A stretch of 64,000 bases of DNA from Cytophagaceae bacterium. GTDB taxonomy: Bacteria; Bacteroidota; Bacteroidia; Cytophagales; JAIYAX01. Within the stretch, counting starts at the first letter, position 1. The number at the start of each line of letters is the position of its first letter. The translations under genes were made by a program, and so were the position numbers. The stretch covers positions 48,222-112,221 of the forward strand of contig JAIYAX010000023.1 in NCBI GenBank assembly GCA_027488815.1, given 5' to 3'. Below are positions 9,745-17,824 of this stretch, piece by piece. Below the pieces are notes generated by a model, which searched no databases, was not told where the DNA came from, and worked only from the letters and a program-made list of their open reading frames with translations.

Positions 9745-10638
9745 ATGTCATTATCAGCAACTTACCCACTTTCAACAACAGATACCAGAGCATACCTCTC
9801 ACTGGCCAAACCTAGACTAAGTTCACTTGTTGTTTTTTCGGCCGTCATAGGTTACATACTTGCTTCTGATATTGAAGCAATTAATGGTTGGGCACTTCTG
9901 GCATTTGGAGTAGGAAGCTTCTTAATCACCGCCTCAGCCAATACCATCAATCAAATTGCAGAGATAGATCTTGATAAGCTGATGACCCGTACATGCATGA
10001 GGCCTTTACCAACGGGTAGGCTAAGTGTTACGCAAGCCGTATTGTTCACTTTGGTTACAGGATTTGCCGGACTGGCTTTGCTGATGTTTTTCACCAATTT
10101 CCTGACGGTTTTATTTGCTTTTCTTTCATTGGTCCTCTATGCTTTTGTGTACACCCCACTCAAGAAGGTTAGCAATCTGGCCGTACCGGTTGGAGCCATA
10201 CCTGGGGCATTACCTCCCCTGATTGGCTGGATCGCAGTGACAGGACATTTGGGAGTTGAAGCCTTTATATTATTTGCAATTCAGTTTATCTGGCAGTTTC
10301 CACATTTTTGGGCAATCGCATGGGTGCTCGATGATGATTATAAAAAAGCAGGATTCAGACTGCTCCCCGGAAACGGTGGGCGTGATGTGAACACGGCATT
10401 ACAGATCATGATTTATACCCTTTGGTTGATCCCGTTTGGTTTAATGCCCCTGTTTTTCGGGATCAGTGGACCCATTTCTGCATTGATCGCAACCCTGGCC
10501 GGTAGCTTTTTTTTAGCCCTGACTTTTCATTTGATGAAAGACTGCTCCAGTAAATCTGCCAAACGAATCATGTTTGCTTCATTTATATACTTACCGGTGG
10601 TTCAGATTTCATTTTTACTAGATAAGATCGGCTCATGA
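9745..10638 (+). CDS. cyoE: Protoheme IX farnesyltransferase (heme O synthase)
   Basis: 297-residue UbiA-superfamily prenyltransferase that farnesylates haem B to haem O, the substrate of the heme A synthase just upstream. The first Asp-rich site is NTINQIAEIDLDKLMTRT (residues ~66-83; family NxxxDxxxDxxMxRT), with RPLPTGR following, and YTPLKK lies near residue 134. The second site is the DDDYKKAGFRLLP stretch near 197. About nine membrane helices are visible. The stop overlaps the start of the next gene by 4 bp (10635-10638). Confidence 0.95.
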   Translation: MSLSATYPLSTTDTRAYLSLAKPRLSSLVVFSAVIGYILASDIEAINGWALLAFGVGSFLITASANTINQIAEIDLDKLMTRTCMRPLPTGRLSVTQAVLFTLVTGFAGLALLMFFTNFLTVLFAFLSLVLYAFVYTPLKKVSNLAVPVGAIPGALPPLIGWIAVTGHLGVEAFILFAIQFIWQFPHFWAIAWVLDDDYKKAGFRLLPGNGGRDVNTALQIMIYTLWLIPFGLMPLFFGISGPISALIATLAGSFFLALTFHLMKDCSSKSAKRIMFASFIYLPVVQISFLLDKIGS

Positions 10639-11210
10639 CAACTCAGACCTTGGAGAAAAACTCCACCAGTTTTTCAATGCATCCTAAAAAGTTTGCATTG
10701 TGGCTATTTATTGTTTCGGTCATCATGATTTTTGCATCCCTGACCAGTGCCTATATCGTAAGACAGTCTGAAGGCAATTGGGTACAATTTGAGCTTCCGG
10801 CCGGATTTTATTTTAGTTCTGTACTCATTGTAGTGAGCTCAGTTTTTATGCATCTTGCTTATTTATCGGCTAAAAAAGACCTTTTTAAAAGAACACAAGC
10901 TCTTCTTTTACTTACTGCATTAAGTGGAGTAGTGTTCATGTTTCTGCAATGGCGTGGGTGGTCTGAGTTGGTGGCTCAGGAGATCTTTTTTGTTGGAAAC
11001 CCCTCAGGGTCATTTGTTTATGTGATTTCCGGATTGCATGCCGTGCATATCGTTAGTGCTATCATATTTGTATTGGTAGTTGTATACCAATCCCGGAAGC
11101 AAATGGTTCACAGTAAGTCACTGAATTCCATAGAAATGTGTCTTACTTTCTGGCACTTTTTGGGAGGCCTTTGGTTATATCTCTTTCTCTTTTTAGTTTT
11201 AAACCGTTAA
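10635..11210 (+). CDS. coxC: Cytochrome c oxidase subunit III (first, short paralogue)
   Basis: 191-residue subunit III family protein with five hydrophobic segments, matching the short five-helix form of bacterial subunit III. The family GLHAVHIVSA segment lies near residue 134, and the C-terminal segment around ENCLTFWHFLGGLWLYLF-like residues 167-185 reads MCLTFWHFLGGLWLYLFL. The ATG overlaps the cyoE stop codon. Subunit III stabilises the catalytic core and proton uptake. It is one of two subunit III genes side by side; this short one and the longer one downstream are both usual in Bacteroidetes oxidase operons. Confidence 0.9.
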   Translation: MTTQTLEKNSTSFSMHPKKFALWLFIVSVIMIFASLTSAYIVRQSEGNWVQFELPAGFYFSSVLIVVSSVFMHLAYLSAKKDLFKRTQALLLLTALSGVVFMFLQWRGWSELVAQEIFFVGNPSGSFVYVISGLHAVHIVSAIIFVLVVVYQSRKQMVHSKSLNSIEMCLTFWHFLGGLWLYLFLFLVLNR

Positions 11211-11229
11211 AAAAAACCATTCACCCGAC

Positions 11230-12009
11230 ATGGCTCATAATACTGTTACCCTAGATCAACCAGGTTCTGAGATTCAGGCAGAAATAGCAAATAGCCCGCT
11301 AAGGGTCAGCTATGGAAAACTGATGATGTGGTTCTTCCTGCTATCTGATGCATTCACGTTTTCAGCACTGCTGGTGACCTATGGTCTCATCAGATACAGT
11401 CATCCTGCTTATGATCCTGAGATCCATGGAGCAGTTTTTCAGTTCTCAACTACTTACTGGCCTTTGCCTGAATACGTATTTGCAGGGGTACCTTTCCTAC
11501 ATGGTATTCACCTTCCATTGGTGTTTGTAGGTATTATGACATTTATCCTTATCCTTTCCAGCGTTACGATGGTGTTGGCTGTGGAGGCCGGTCATCGAAT
11601 GGATCAGGCAGATGTAGAAAAATGGATGCTTTGGACGATTTTGGGAGGGATTGCTTTCTTAAGCTGTCAGGCATGGGAGTGGACACACTTTATTTTAGGA
11701 GAAGGTCAGGGGACAGTTGTTAAGGATTTTGTCAATGGCCAATGGGTTGAAAAAAACGTAATAGGGGCAGGCCTAAAGGAAAACCAGTATGGGCCTCCTG
11801 CTTTCGCTGATTTGTTTTTCTTTATCACCGGATTTCATGGAACCCACGTATTTAGCGGGGTGCTGCTTAACATTTTGATCTTTTACAATACAACCGTAGG
11901 CGTATATGCCAGAAGAGGGCATTATGAAATGGTTGAAAAGGTTGGTTTGTACTGGCACTTTGTAGACTTAGTATGGGTCTTTGTTTTTACCTTCTTTTAC
12001 CTTATTTGA
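11230..12009 (+). CDS. Cytochrome c oxidase subunit III (second, long paralogue)
   Basis: 259-residue subunit III protein with about six or seven membrane segments. The signature GFHGTHVFSGVLLN lies near residue 201, and YWHFVDLVWVFVFTFFY ends the protein, both classic for subunit III. An insertion between helices (around residues 155-190, rich in G, V and N) makes it longer than its upstream neighbour. It follows the first subunit III by 19 bp. The pair may be structural subunits of the same oxidase rather than duplicates with the same job (inference). Confidence 0.92.
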   Translation: MAHNTVTLDQPGSEIQAEIANSPLRVSYGKLMMWFFLLSDAFTFSALLVTYGLIRYSHPAYDPEIHGAVFQFSTTYWPLPEYVFAGVPFLHGIHLPLVFVGIMTFILILSSVTMVLAVEAGHRMDQADVEKWMLWTILGGIAFLSCQAWEWTHFILGEGQGTVVKDFVNGQWVEKNVIGAGLKENQYGPPAFADLFFFITGFHGTHVFSGVLLNILIFYNTTVGVYARRGHYEMVEKVGLYWHFVDLVWVFVFTFFYLI

Positions 12010-12031
12010 TATTTAATAGTTTTCTGAACCT

Positions 12032-12349
12032 ATGGCACATACAGAAGTTAATCACGGCACCGGAGAAGTTGCAAAGCCACAAACCAAGAGGATTTGGCAG
12101 GTATTTATGATACTATCTGCTGTAACGGCACTTGAATTTATCATCGCATTGGGCTTCGATTGGCCACATGGTTTGAAAGCAGCGATTTTTATAGGAATGA
12201 CAATAGTAAAGGCTTTCTACATAGTTGCTGACTTCATGCACCTTAAACATGAAGTAAAGGTGCTGATCTGGAGTATCATATTACCGATGCTGTTCGTTGC
12301 CTGGCTTTTGCTGGCACTGCTGCTCGAAGGAGATTATATGCTTAACTAA
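12032..12349 (+). CDS. coxD: Cytochrome c oxidase subunit IV family protein
   Basis: 105-residue small membrane subunit with three hydrophobic segments (residues ~24-41, 48-67, 76-97). The phrase KAFYIVADFMHLKHE near residue 64 is typical of the prokaryotic subunit IV (COX4_pro) family. It closes the oxidase structural genes, 22 bp after the second subunit III. The role is structural. The downstream Sco-like gene starts 19 bp later. Confidence 0.88.
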   Translation: MAHTEVNHGTGEVAKPQTKRIWQVFMILSAVTALEFIIALGFDWPHGLKAAIFIGMTIVKAFYIVADFMHLKHEVKVLIWSIILPMLFVAWLLLALLLEGDYMLN

Positions 12350-12368
12350 CCTAAGGGTTAGCTCAAGC

Positions 12369-12941
12369 ATGAAAGTAGGTAAGGTTCTGTTGCTTCTTGT
12401 ATTACTTGGAGCCCCGGTCCTTACCTATGTTTTTTTAAAGTCATTTGGCAAGAATTACTACGACCTGCCACGCTATAATCCCTCAGCAATAACAAATACC
12501 GGTGATACAATTTATGCCACTTTGCCTACTGAGCTGGCATCAGTGGTGTTTCAAAAAGGGAAGTCCATTTATGTGTTGAATGCCTCCTTTGACTCCTGTG
12601 AGAACAGTTCCATTTCAAAATCGGTAAGTAGGGTGCTGGATTTTTTTCAAGAAGATAAAGCCGTTGCAATTCAATTCTTCGCAGATAGCATTCAGCCCAA
12701 TCGCTTGTTAACTATTCAATCCATAGACCTAGGATATGAAAAGAGCAGGCTACTCTCTGACTTTCTGTTTGGTTTTGAATTACCCCTTTCAATTCTTAAG
12801 AACGAAACTATTCCAAACTGCCAGCGGTTAATATTAATGGATGGCAAAGGATATATCAGGGGGGTTTATGCCATTGAAACTATGGAAGAAGCAGATCGCC
12901 TCATTTTAGAGATTAAAGTATTAAAGTCACAACTGAATTGA
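12369..12941 (+). CDS. Sco1/SenC-like thioredoxin-fold protein with degenerate copper site
   Basis: 190-residue protein with one N-terminal membrane anchor (residues ~5-22) and a predicted periplasmic thioredoxin-like domain. Position and C-terminal pattern (RLILMDGKGYIRGVYAIET near residue 155, then an EEADRLILEIKVL helix) match Sco proteins, which deliver copper to CuA of subunit II. The family CxxxC is changed to CENSS (first Cys kept, second Cys is Ser), and no histidine precedes the RLILMD strand where the third copper ligand should be. Copper delivery therefore looks unlikely as in classic Sco. The ATG at 12369 is preferred over the upstream in-frame region, which overlaps coxD. The stop overlaps nothing; DUF420 begins 2 bp later. 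Confidence 0.75.
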   Translation: MKVGKVLLLLVLLGAPVLTYVFLKSFGKNYYDLPRYNPSAITNTGDTIYATLPTELASVVFQKGKSIYVLNASFDSCENSSISKSVSRVLDFFQEDKAVAIQFFADSIQPNRLLTIQSIDLGYEKSRLLSDFLFGFELPLSILKNETIPNCQRLILMDGKGYIRGVYAIETMEEADRLILEIKVLKSQLN

Positions 12942-12943
12942 AC

Positions 12944-13492
12944 ATGTCAGAACCTGTCTTGACACAAAAAGGTCATCATCGATTTAAAATGCTTATATGG
13001 GTACTTTCACTTGCGATTCCGCTTGTTGTAGGTGTACTTATGATCATGCCAAAACAAGATGGTTTTAAAGCTTTTGATCCAAAGGTATTGCCACATCTGA
13101 ATGCTGTAATCAACTCATTGACTTCGGTTTGTCTTCTGGCAGGGCTATACTTTATTAAACGAAAGGACGAAGACCGTCACCGTATGTCCATGATGAGTGC
13201 ATTCGTACTTTCAAGTGTGTTTCTGATTTCCTATGTATTTTACCACACTTTTGTACCTTCTACAGCCTTTGGTGGGGAAGGCTGGATCAGACCCTTTTAT
13301 TACTTTGTTTTAATCTCACATATCCTTTTGGCAGTGGTTGTAGTACCGCTAGTATTGCTAGCCTTGTACTATGCATTTACCCGTCAGATTGTAAAACATA
13401 AAAAGATCGTTAAATTCACCTATCCGGTTTGGTTGTATGTTGCCATCACTGGAGTTGCTGTTTATGTCTTAATCAGCCCTTATTACACATGA
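12944..13492 (+). CDS. DUF420 family membrane protein
   Basis: 182-residue protein with five hydrophobic segments. The motif VLPHLNAVINSLTSVCLLAGLYFIKR near residues 48-73 contains the family's conserved PxxNAxLN-like and histidine features, and KDEDRHRMSMMSAF, YHTFVP, HILLAVVVVPLVLLALYYAF follow. DUF420 genes (CtaG/YozB-like) accompany oxidase operons and are thought to help assembly; the exact function is unproven. ATG 12944 was chosen; a TTG two codons upstream overlaps the previous stop. The final TGA overlaps the next ATG (ATGA at 13489-13492). Confidence 0.88.
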   Translation: MSEPVLTQKGHHRFKMLIWVLSLAIPLVVGVLMIMPKQDGFKAFDPKVLPHLNAVINSLTSVCLLAGLYFIKRKDEDRHRMSMMSAFVLSSVFLISYVFYHTFVPSTAFGGEGWIRPFYYFVLISHILLAVVVVPLVLLALYYAFTRQIVKHKKIVKFTYPVWLYVAITGVAVYVLISPYYT

Positions 13493-13779
13493 AAAAAGCT
13501 ATTGCTGTAATCTTCATTATCATAGTATCTGGTCTTCTCCAACCCACATACATGATGGCGCAGTGTGCTATGTGCAGAGCAAGTGTTGAAACTCATATCA
13601 GCACCGGTGAAGATCGAATAGGACTTGGGCTGAATACCGGGATTTTATACCTGATGGTTACCCCTTATTTGGTCTTGACAGTTATTGGTTACCTTTGGTA
13701 TAGGCAATCTAGAAAGGAATATGAGCAAAAACTCAGGGTTAAAAGCATTGTTGAATCAAAAGTGTCCCAGATGCCGTAA
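13489..13779 (+). CDS. Small exported membrane protein with CxxC motif, oxidase-operon companion
   Basis: 96 residues: a signal peptide or first helix (residues ~4-24), a short stretch with QCAMCRASVE (CxxC near residues 26-29), and one C-terminal membrane helix (residues ~50-70). I recognise it as a small gene that recurs beside DUF420 in Bacteroidetes oxidase operons, but I know no defined function. The CxxC pair could bind metal or be redox active (inference). Translation is coupled to DUF420 by the ATGA overlap. The 3' end overlaps the next gene by 59 bp. Confidence 0.75.
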   Translation: MKKAIAVIFIIIVSGLLQPTYMMAQCAMCRASVETHISTGEDRIGLGLNTGILYLMVTPYLVLTVIGYLWYRQSRKEYEQKLRVKSIVESKVSQMP

Positions 13780-14113
13780 GGGCGATATTTTCGAATTTCC
13801 TGTTTTTCATTACCTGAAGTTCATGCGAATGCACCCTACCTGCCCCTCTTGTGGGCTAAGGTATGAGGTAGAACCGGGGTTCTTTTTTCTGAGCATGTAT
13901 GTAAGTTATGCAATTACGGTAGGTGTTTCCCTTTTCATTGGTGCTGTCTTGCTATTTGCAGTTGAAGATGCTTCACTATGGTTGTATATCTTCATCCCAC
14001 CTGCGGTTTTACTGATTTTACTTCCTTTTACTTTTCGTATTTCAAGGCTTTTGATGATCTATGTGTTTTCAGGATATAGATTCGACCCTGAACAAAATCA
14101 AAACCCTACCTGA
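13721..14113 (+). CDS. DUF983 family zinc-ribbon membrane protein
   Basis: 130-residue protein of the DUF983 family. An N-terminal zinc-ribbon with CPRC near residue 13 and CPSCGLRYEVEPGFFF near 39 is followed by two membrane helices (residues ~56-78 and ~84-104). Start ATG 13721 is preceded by AAAGGAAT, a plausible ribosome site, and lies inside the 3' end of the previous gene. The family occurs with oxidase genes in several phyla; its role is unknown. It is the last gene of the respiratory operon; the next start is 18 bp away. Confidence 0.85.
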   Translation: MSKNSGLKALLNQKCPRCRKGDIFEFPVFHYLKFMRMHPTCPSCGLRYEVEPGFFFLSMYVSYAITVGVSLFIGAVLLFAVEDASLWLYIFIPPAVLLILLPFTFRISRLLMIYVFSGYRFDPEQNQNPT

Positions 14114-14131
14114 GTTAGCCCTCTCAGGCCT

Positions 14132-17100
14132 ATGAAATCCAGCATTTATATAAGGATTGCCTTAGTATATCTGCTGGTATACGCCTTCCTCTATTTTCTG
14201 CTGTCCAGCTTTTATGGGAGACAATCAACCAGTCAAGTGGCTGGCATGGTTCAAAAGAAAGTAAATGGACTCATTCAAAATGCTTTTACAGGACAAGAGT
14301 CATTTCTTGAGCTGCTAAAAACCAGTACCTCCGGCATCGACTACAGCCAATTGCCAAAACAGGAGAATATTGAGCTCCTCATTTATCGAAACGGCACCCT
14401 TGTATTTTGGAATGGGAATAAGATAAGTCCTCCCGATGAACTCATGAGAGGAGGTGAGCCGGTAAGGGTGTATGAAGAGGGTGGGAATAAGTTTATTCTG
14501 ATCTCTAAAGTTTATGTCACACCGTTTAATAGCTACAAAGTCGTACAGGCCATCCACTTGTACAGCCGGTTGCCAATCAGTAACAGGTATGTGAGAACCG
14601 GGCCAGATGAGGCTGTATTTGGGCCCCTTAAGTTTTACATCGGGTATTCTCAGGCAGAAGATTTCTATCCGGTGAAATACAAGGATAAGGTCTTGTTTTA
14701 TGTCTATTCCTTGAACTCCGGCACAGAAGTACTTAGCAATGAACAGCTTTTGTTACAGCTTTTGGTGTTTTGGTTGATTAGTTTCCTCTTCACAGCGGCC
14801 TTGTTTTTTGCTTTCAGAAAAGGGAACGATAAGCCTGTTGTGAAAGCATTGGTGCTTGTTCTTGTGCTTTTGTCCATCAGGATAGGAATGCTGGCCAATG
14901 GCTTCCCATCGGCATATGTGACGTGGCCTGCATTTGATTCAAGGTTTTTTGCCAGTTCATTCATCAATCCCACTTTTGGGGATCTCCTGATCAACTTGCT
15001 CATCGCTTTGATCCTGCTTCGCTTTTTATTTAACCGGTCAAAGCAGTTTTCTTCTCCCGGGTATTGGTTTGGTGGCTCATTTTGGCCGAGCATAAGCCTT
15101 CAGGTGTTGGCAATGATGATACCTCTGGCTGGAGGTTGGCTGGGTTACGATATTCTCTACAGCATAGCTAAAAATTCAGCAGCAGTCAATGATGTAACCA
15201 TGTCACTAACCATTACTCCTTTGAGGATAATGATGAAGTTGACCTTCCTGCCTGTAGCTTATTTGTTTTTTTTATGTCTGCAGATATCAGGGCATTTGCA
15301 AGATCGTATTAAGCCGATGGCAAGAAAACAATTCTTGTATGGAGCTCTGGTACTCATTATTTGCCTGGTTGGATTGCTTACTCAGCGGATGGAATGGATC
15401 ATTGTTTTAGTGGTCATCTCCGTGGTCATGTTCTTGAGTGCTAACTTCAAGATGCATAGAGAGACTTCAACCCTCAATTTCCGGTCCTATGTATATTATA
15501 CCATGGTGGTGCTTTGCATATCTGCTTTTGGAGGTCTGGCTCATACATTGGCTACTCTTGAAAGGGAACGATTTGATAAAAAGAAATTTGGTGAAACACT
15601 GCTTTCGGAAAACGACATCATCACGGAGTTTTACCTCAACGATGCCCGAAATTCGATCAGAAAAGATGCCTACATCATCAATCGCTTTTTGTACCCATTG
15701 GTGCGTAAAGACCTGATAGAAGGGAAAATCAAAAGGGTGCATTTGCCTTCCTATTTCAGTAAGTATGATTTTCATTTAAGTCTCTTTGACCCATCTGGAA
15801 ATCCCTTTCCTGAAAATGAAATTCAGGAGAATTATTTTCAATACCGTAGCAGGCTGGTGAAAGGTGATAATTCGACAGACTTTGAAGATGTGTACTACAT
15901 CAACTACCTGGGTAGGCAACAGTTGAGGAAATTCTATTGCTGCATTCCCATTTCAACACGGAACTTGTCTTTAGGATACATGATCATGGAGCTAAGGGTG
16001 GGCACATCAGCTGAGTATAGTGTTTACCCTGAACTTCTAATTGATGAACGATTTGGAAGCCTTAGCAAATCATCCAGTTTTTCATTTGCAGTCTTTCAAA
16101 ATGAAGGCCTCGCTTGGGTTTCAGGGGAGTTTCAAAAGGCTTCATGGCTTACGAAAGAGCTGCTTTCCAGCCCGGTTTTTTATGAGTTAGGAATAGTAAA
16201 AGACGATCAACACTATCTGGCAGTCAAAGGACCTCAGAACAAAGTGGTGGTCATTACTTCCCGCTATGGACTTTGGAACAGTTTCTATTCCAATTTTTCT
16301 TTCTATCTGTTTAACGCTGTTCTTATTTTGTTTTTGCTGCTCCTCGTAGGTTGGCTGTATTATTACAGCAGGGGATTGCCGTTTAACTTTTCTACCCGGA
16401 TACAGCTTTATTTGAACCTTTACTTCCTGTTGCCATCGATTATTTTAAGCGTGTTTATCATTGGGATCATTGCGAAAGGATACCAGGAAGAGCTTATTAG
16501 TTCCTTCCAGAAACGGGCAGAGGTCATTGCCAGCGACTTTGAAAGCAGTCTCCAGGATTATCTGGATGGGCAAAGCAATGTAGGGAAGTTGGAGAACGAG
16601 TTAACCCAGATCAGCAATTACAATAGTTGCGATATCAACTTGTATAGCACATCAGGACGATTGCTGATCAGTACTGAGCCTTTGCTTATCAAATACGGGC
16701 TCAACTCCAGCCTGATTAATCCGCTTGCCTATTTTAATATTTTCAGCAACGGGTTACCATCCATCACCATGAAAGAGCGAATTGGACGGCTGAATTACTA
16801 TGCTGTATACCTTCCCCTGCGCTCCACACAAAACAATACCATCTTAGGGATCATCAGCATTCCGTTTTTTGAGGCCAGTGATGAATATGAACGAGAGCTT
16901 ATTCGGGTGGTAAACTCTGTTTTGAACCTATTCGCTGGTATCTTTTTGCTTTTTGCTCTTACTTCCTTTTTTATCACAAGCAATCTCCTTCAACCACTCA
17001 GGCTTATTGGCGGCACCTTACGAAAAACATCTCTGGAAGGGAAAAACCTGCCCCTTGACTGGCCTGTAAAAGACGAGATTGGCAAATTGGTTGAAGAGTA

Positions 17101-17824
17101 CAACCGAATGATTTCCAATCTGGACGAGAGTAAAAAATTGCTGGCCAGGACAGAAAAGGAATCGGCGTGGCGTGAGATGGCTCAGCAAGTAGCCCACGAA
17201 ATTAAAAATCCACTTACCCCGATGAAACTAAAGCTGCAGACCCTGCAAAGGCAAGCAGCGATGGGTGATCCTGCTTTCAACGACCGTGCAAAAGATACCA
17301 TCGCTCTGCTGCTGGAGCAAATAGACAATCTGGCCAATATCGCCAGTTCGTTTTATGACTTTGCACGAATGCCTACCCCGGTGCTCGAACCCTTTGATCT
17401 GGTTCAGGTCGCCCATAATACAGTGAGCTTACACAACAATACCGAGCGGCAGTTCGTTGCATTTAACTCTAACCGTGAGCAATGCATTGTCAACGGTGAC
17501 GAAAAACTTATGGGGCAAATCATTTCAAACCTCATCATTAATGCTTTGCAGTCCATCCCAACCGGAAGGGTGCCTAAGATCGCTGTAAGCATCAATGGAG
17601 ATAAAGGCAGGCTAGTTCTCACTGTTGAAGACAATGGATCAGGTATACCTGAAAACATTCGTGATAAGGTGTTTTTACCCAACTTTAGCACCAAGTACTA
17701 TGGCTCAGGAATTGGGCTGGCTCTCGCAAAACGAGGGGTTGAAAGTGCAGGGGGCAGCATTTACTTTAAAACCCGGGAAGACCTGGGAACCACCTTTTTT
17801 ATAGAATTGCCTTTGGGGCAGTGA
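14132..17824 (+). CDS. NtrY-like sensor histidine kinase, large multi-helix sensor
   Basis: 1230-residue membrane histidine kinase. One N-terminal helix, an extracytoplasmic region (~30-200), a block of about seven helices (~215-480), a second large extracytoplasmic region (~490-730), a helix pair enclosing a further sensing segment (~740-950), then HAMP, H-box and catalytic domain. The H-box is VAHEIKNPLTPMKLKLQTL near residue 1020, the NtrY type. The N-box is QIISNLIINALQS near 1130, and G boxes are DNGSGIP near 1168 and YGSGIGLALAKRG near 1190. No response regulator is adjacent, so the partner is unknown. Its stop overlaps the start of the next gene, suggesting a functional link with an envelope protein. 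Confidence 0.88.
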   Translation: MKSSIYIRIALVYLLVYAFLYFLLSSFYGRQSTSQVAGMVQKKVNGLIQNAFTGQESFLELLKTSTSGIDYSQLPKQENIELLIYRNGTLVFWNGNKISPPDELMRGGEPVRVYEEGGNKFILISKVYVTPFNSYKVVQAIHLYSRLPISNRYVRTGPDEAVFGPLKFYIGYSQAEDFYPVKYKDKVLFYVYSLNSGTEVLSNEQLLLQLLVFWLISFLFTAALFFAFRKGNDKPVVKALVLVLVLLSIRIGMLANGFPSAYVTWPAFDSRFFASSFINPTFGDLLINLLIALILLRFLFNRSKQFSSPGYWFGGSFWPSISLQVLAMMIPLAGGWLGYDILYSIAKNSAAVNDVTMSLTITPLRIMMKLTFLPVAYLFFLCLQISGHLQDRIKPMARKQFLYGALVLIICLVGLLTQRMEWIIVLVVISVVMFLSANFKMHRETSTLNFRSYVYYTMVVLCISAFGGLAHTLATLERERFDKKKFGETLLSENDIITEFYLNDARNSIRKDAYIINRFLYPLVRKDLIEGKIKRVHLPSYFSKYDFHLSLFDPSGNPFPENEIQENYFQYRSRLVKGDNSTDFEDVYYINYLGRQQLRKFYCCIPISTRNLSLGYMIMELRVGTSAEYSVYPELLIDERFGSLSKSSSFSFAVFQNEGLAWVSGEFQKASWLTKELLSSPVFYELGIVKDDQHYLAVKGPQNKVVVITSRYGLWNSFYSNFSFYLFNAVLILFLLLLVGWLYYYSRGLPFNFSTRIQLYLNLYFLLPSIILSVFIIGIIAKGYQEELISSFQKRAEVIASDFESSLQDYLDGQSNVGKLENELTQISNYNSCDINLYSTSGRLLISTEPLLIKYGLNSSLINPLAYFNIFSNGLPSITMKERIGRLNYYAVYLPLRSTQNNTILGIISIPFFEASDEYERELIRVVNSVLNLFAGIFLLFALTSFFITSNLLQPLRLIGGTLRKTSLEGKNLPLDWPVKDEIGKLVEEYNRMISNLDESKKLLARTEKESAWREMAQQVAHEIKNPLTPMKLKLQTLQRQAAMGDPAFNDRAKDTIALLLEQIDNLANIASSFYDFARMPTPVLEPFDLVQVAHNTVSLHNNTERQFVAFNSNREQCIVNGDEKLMGQIISNLIINALQSIPTGRVPKIAVSINGDKGRLVLTVEDNGSGIPENIRDKVFLPNFSTKYYGSGIGLALAKRGVESAGGSIYFKTREDLGTTFFIELPLGQ

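Noticed and set aside
12297..12368. N-terminal extension of the Sco-like protein
   Set aside because: It overlaps the end of coxD and the membrane anchor begins right after ATG 12369.
14704..15093. Minus-strand frames inside the histidine kinase and similar antisense frames in leuS, ispG, tex and others
   Set aside because: They are shadows of well-supported genes, with no family features of their own.
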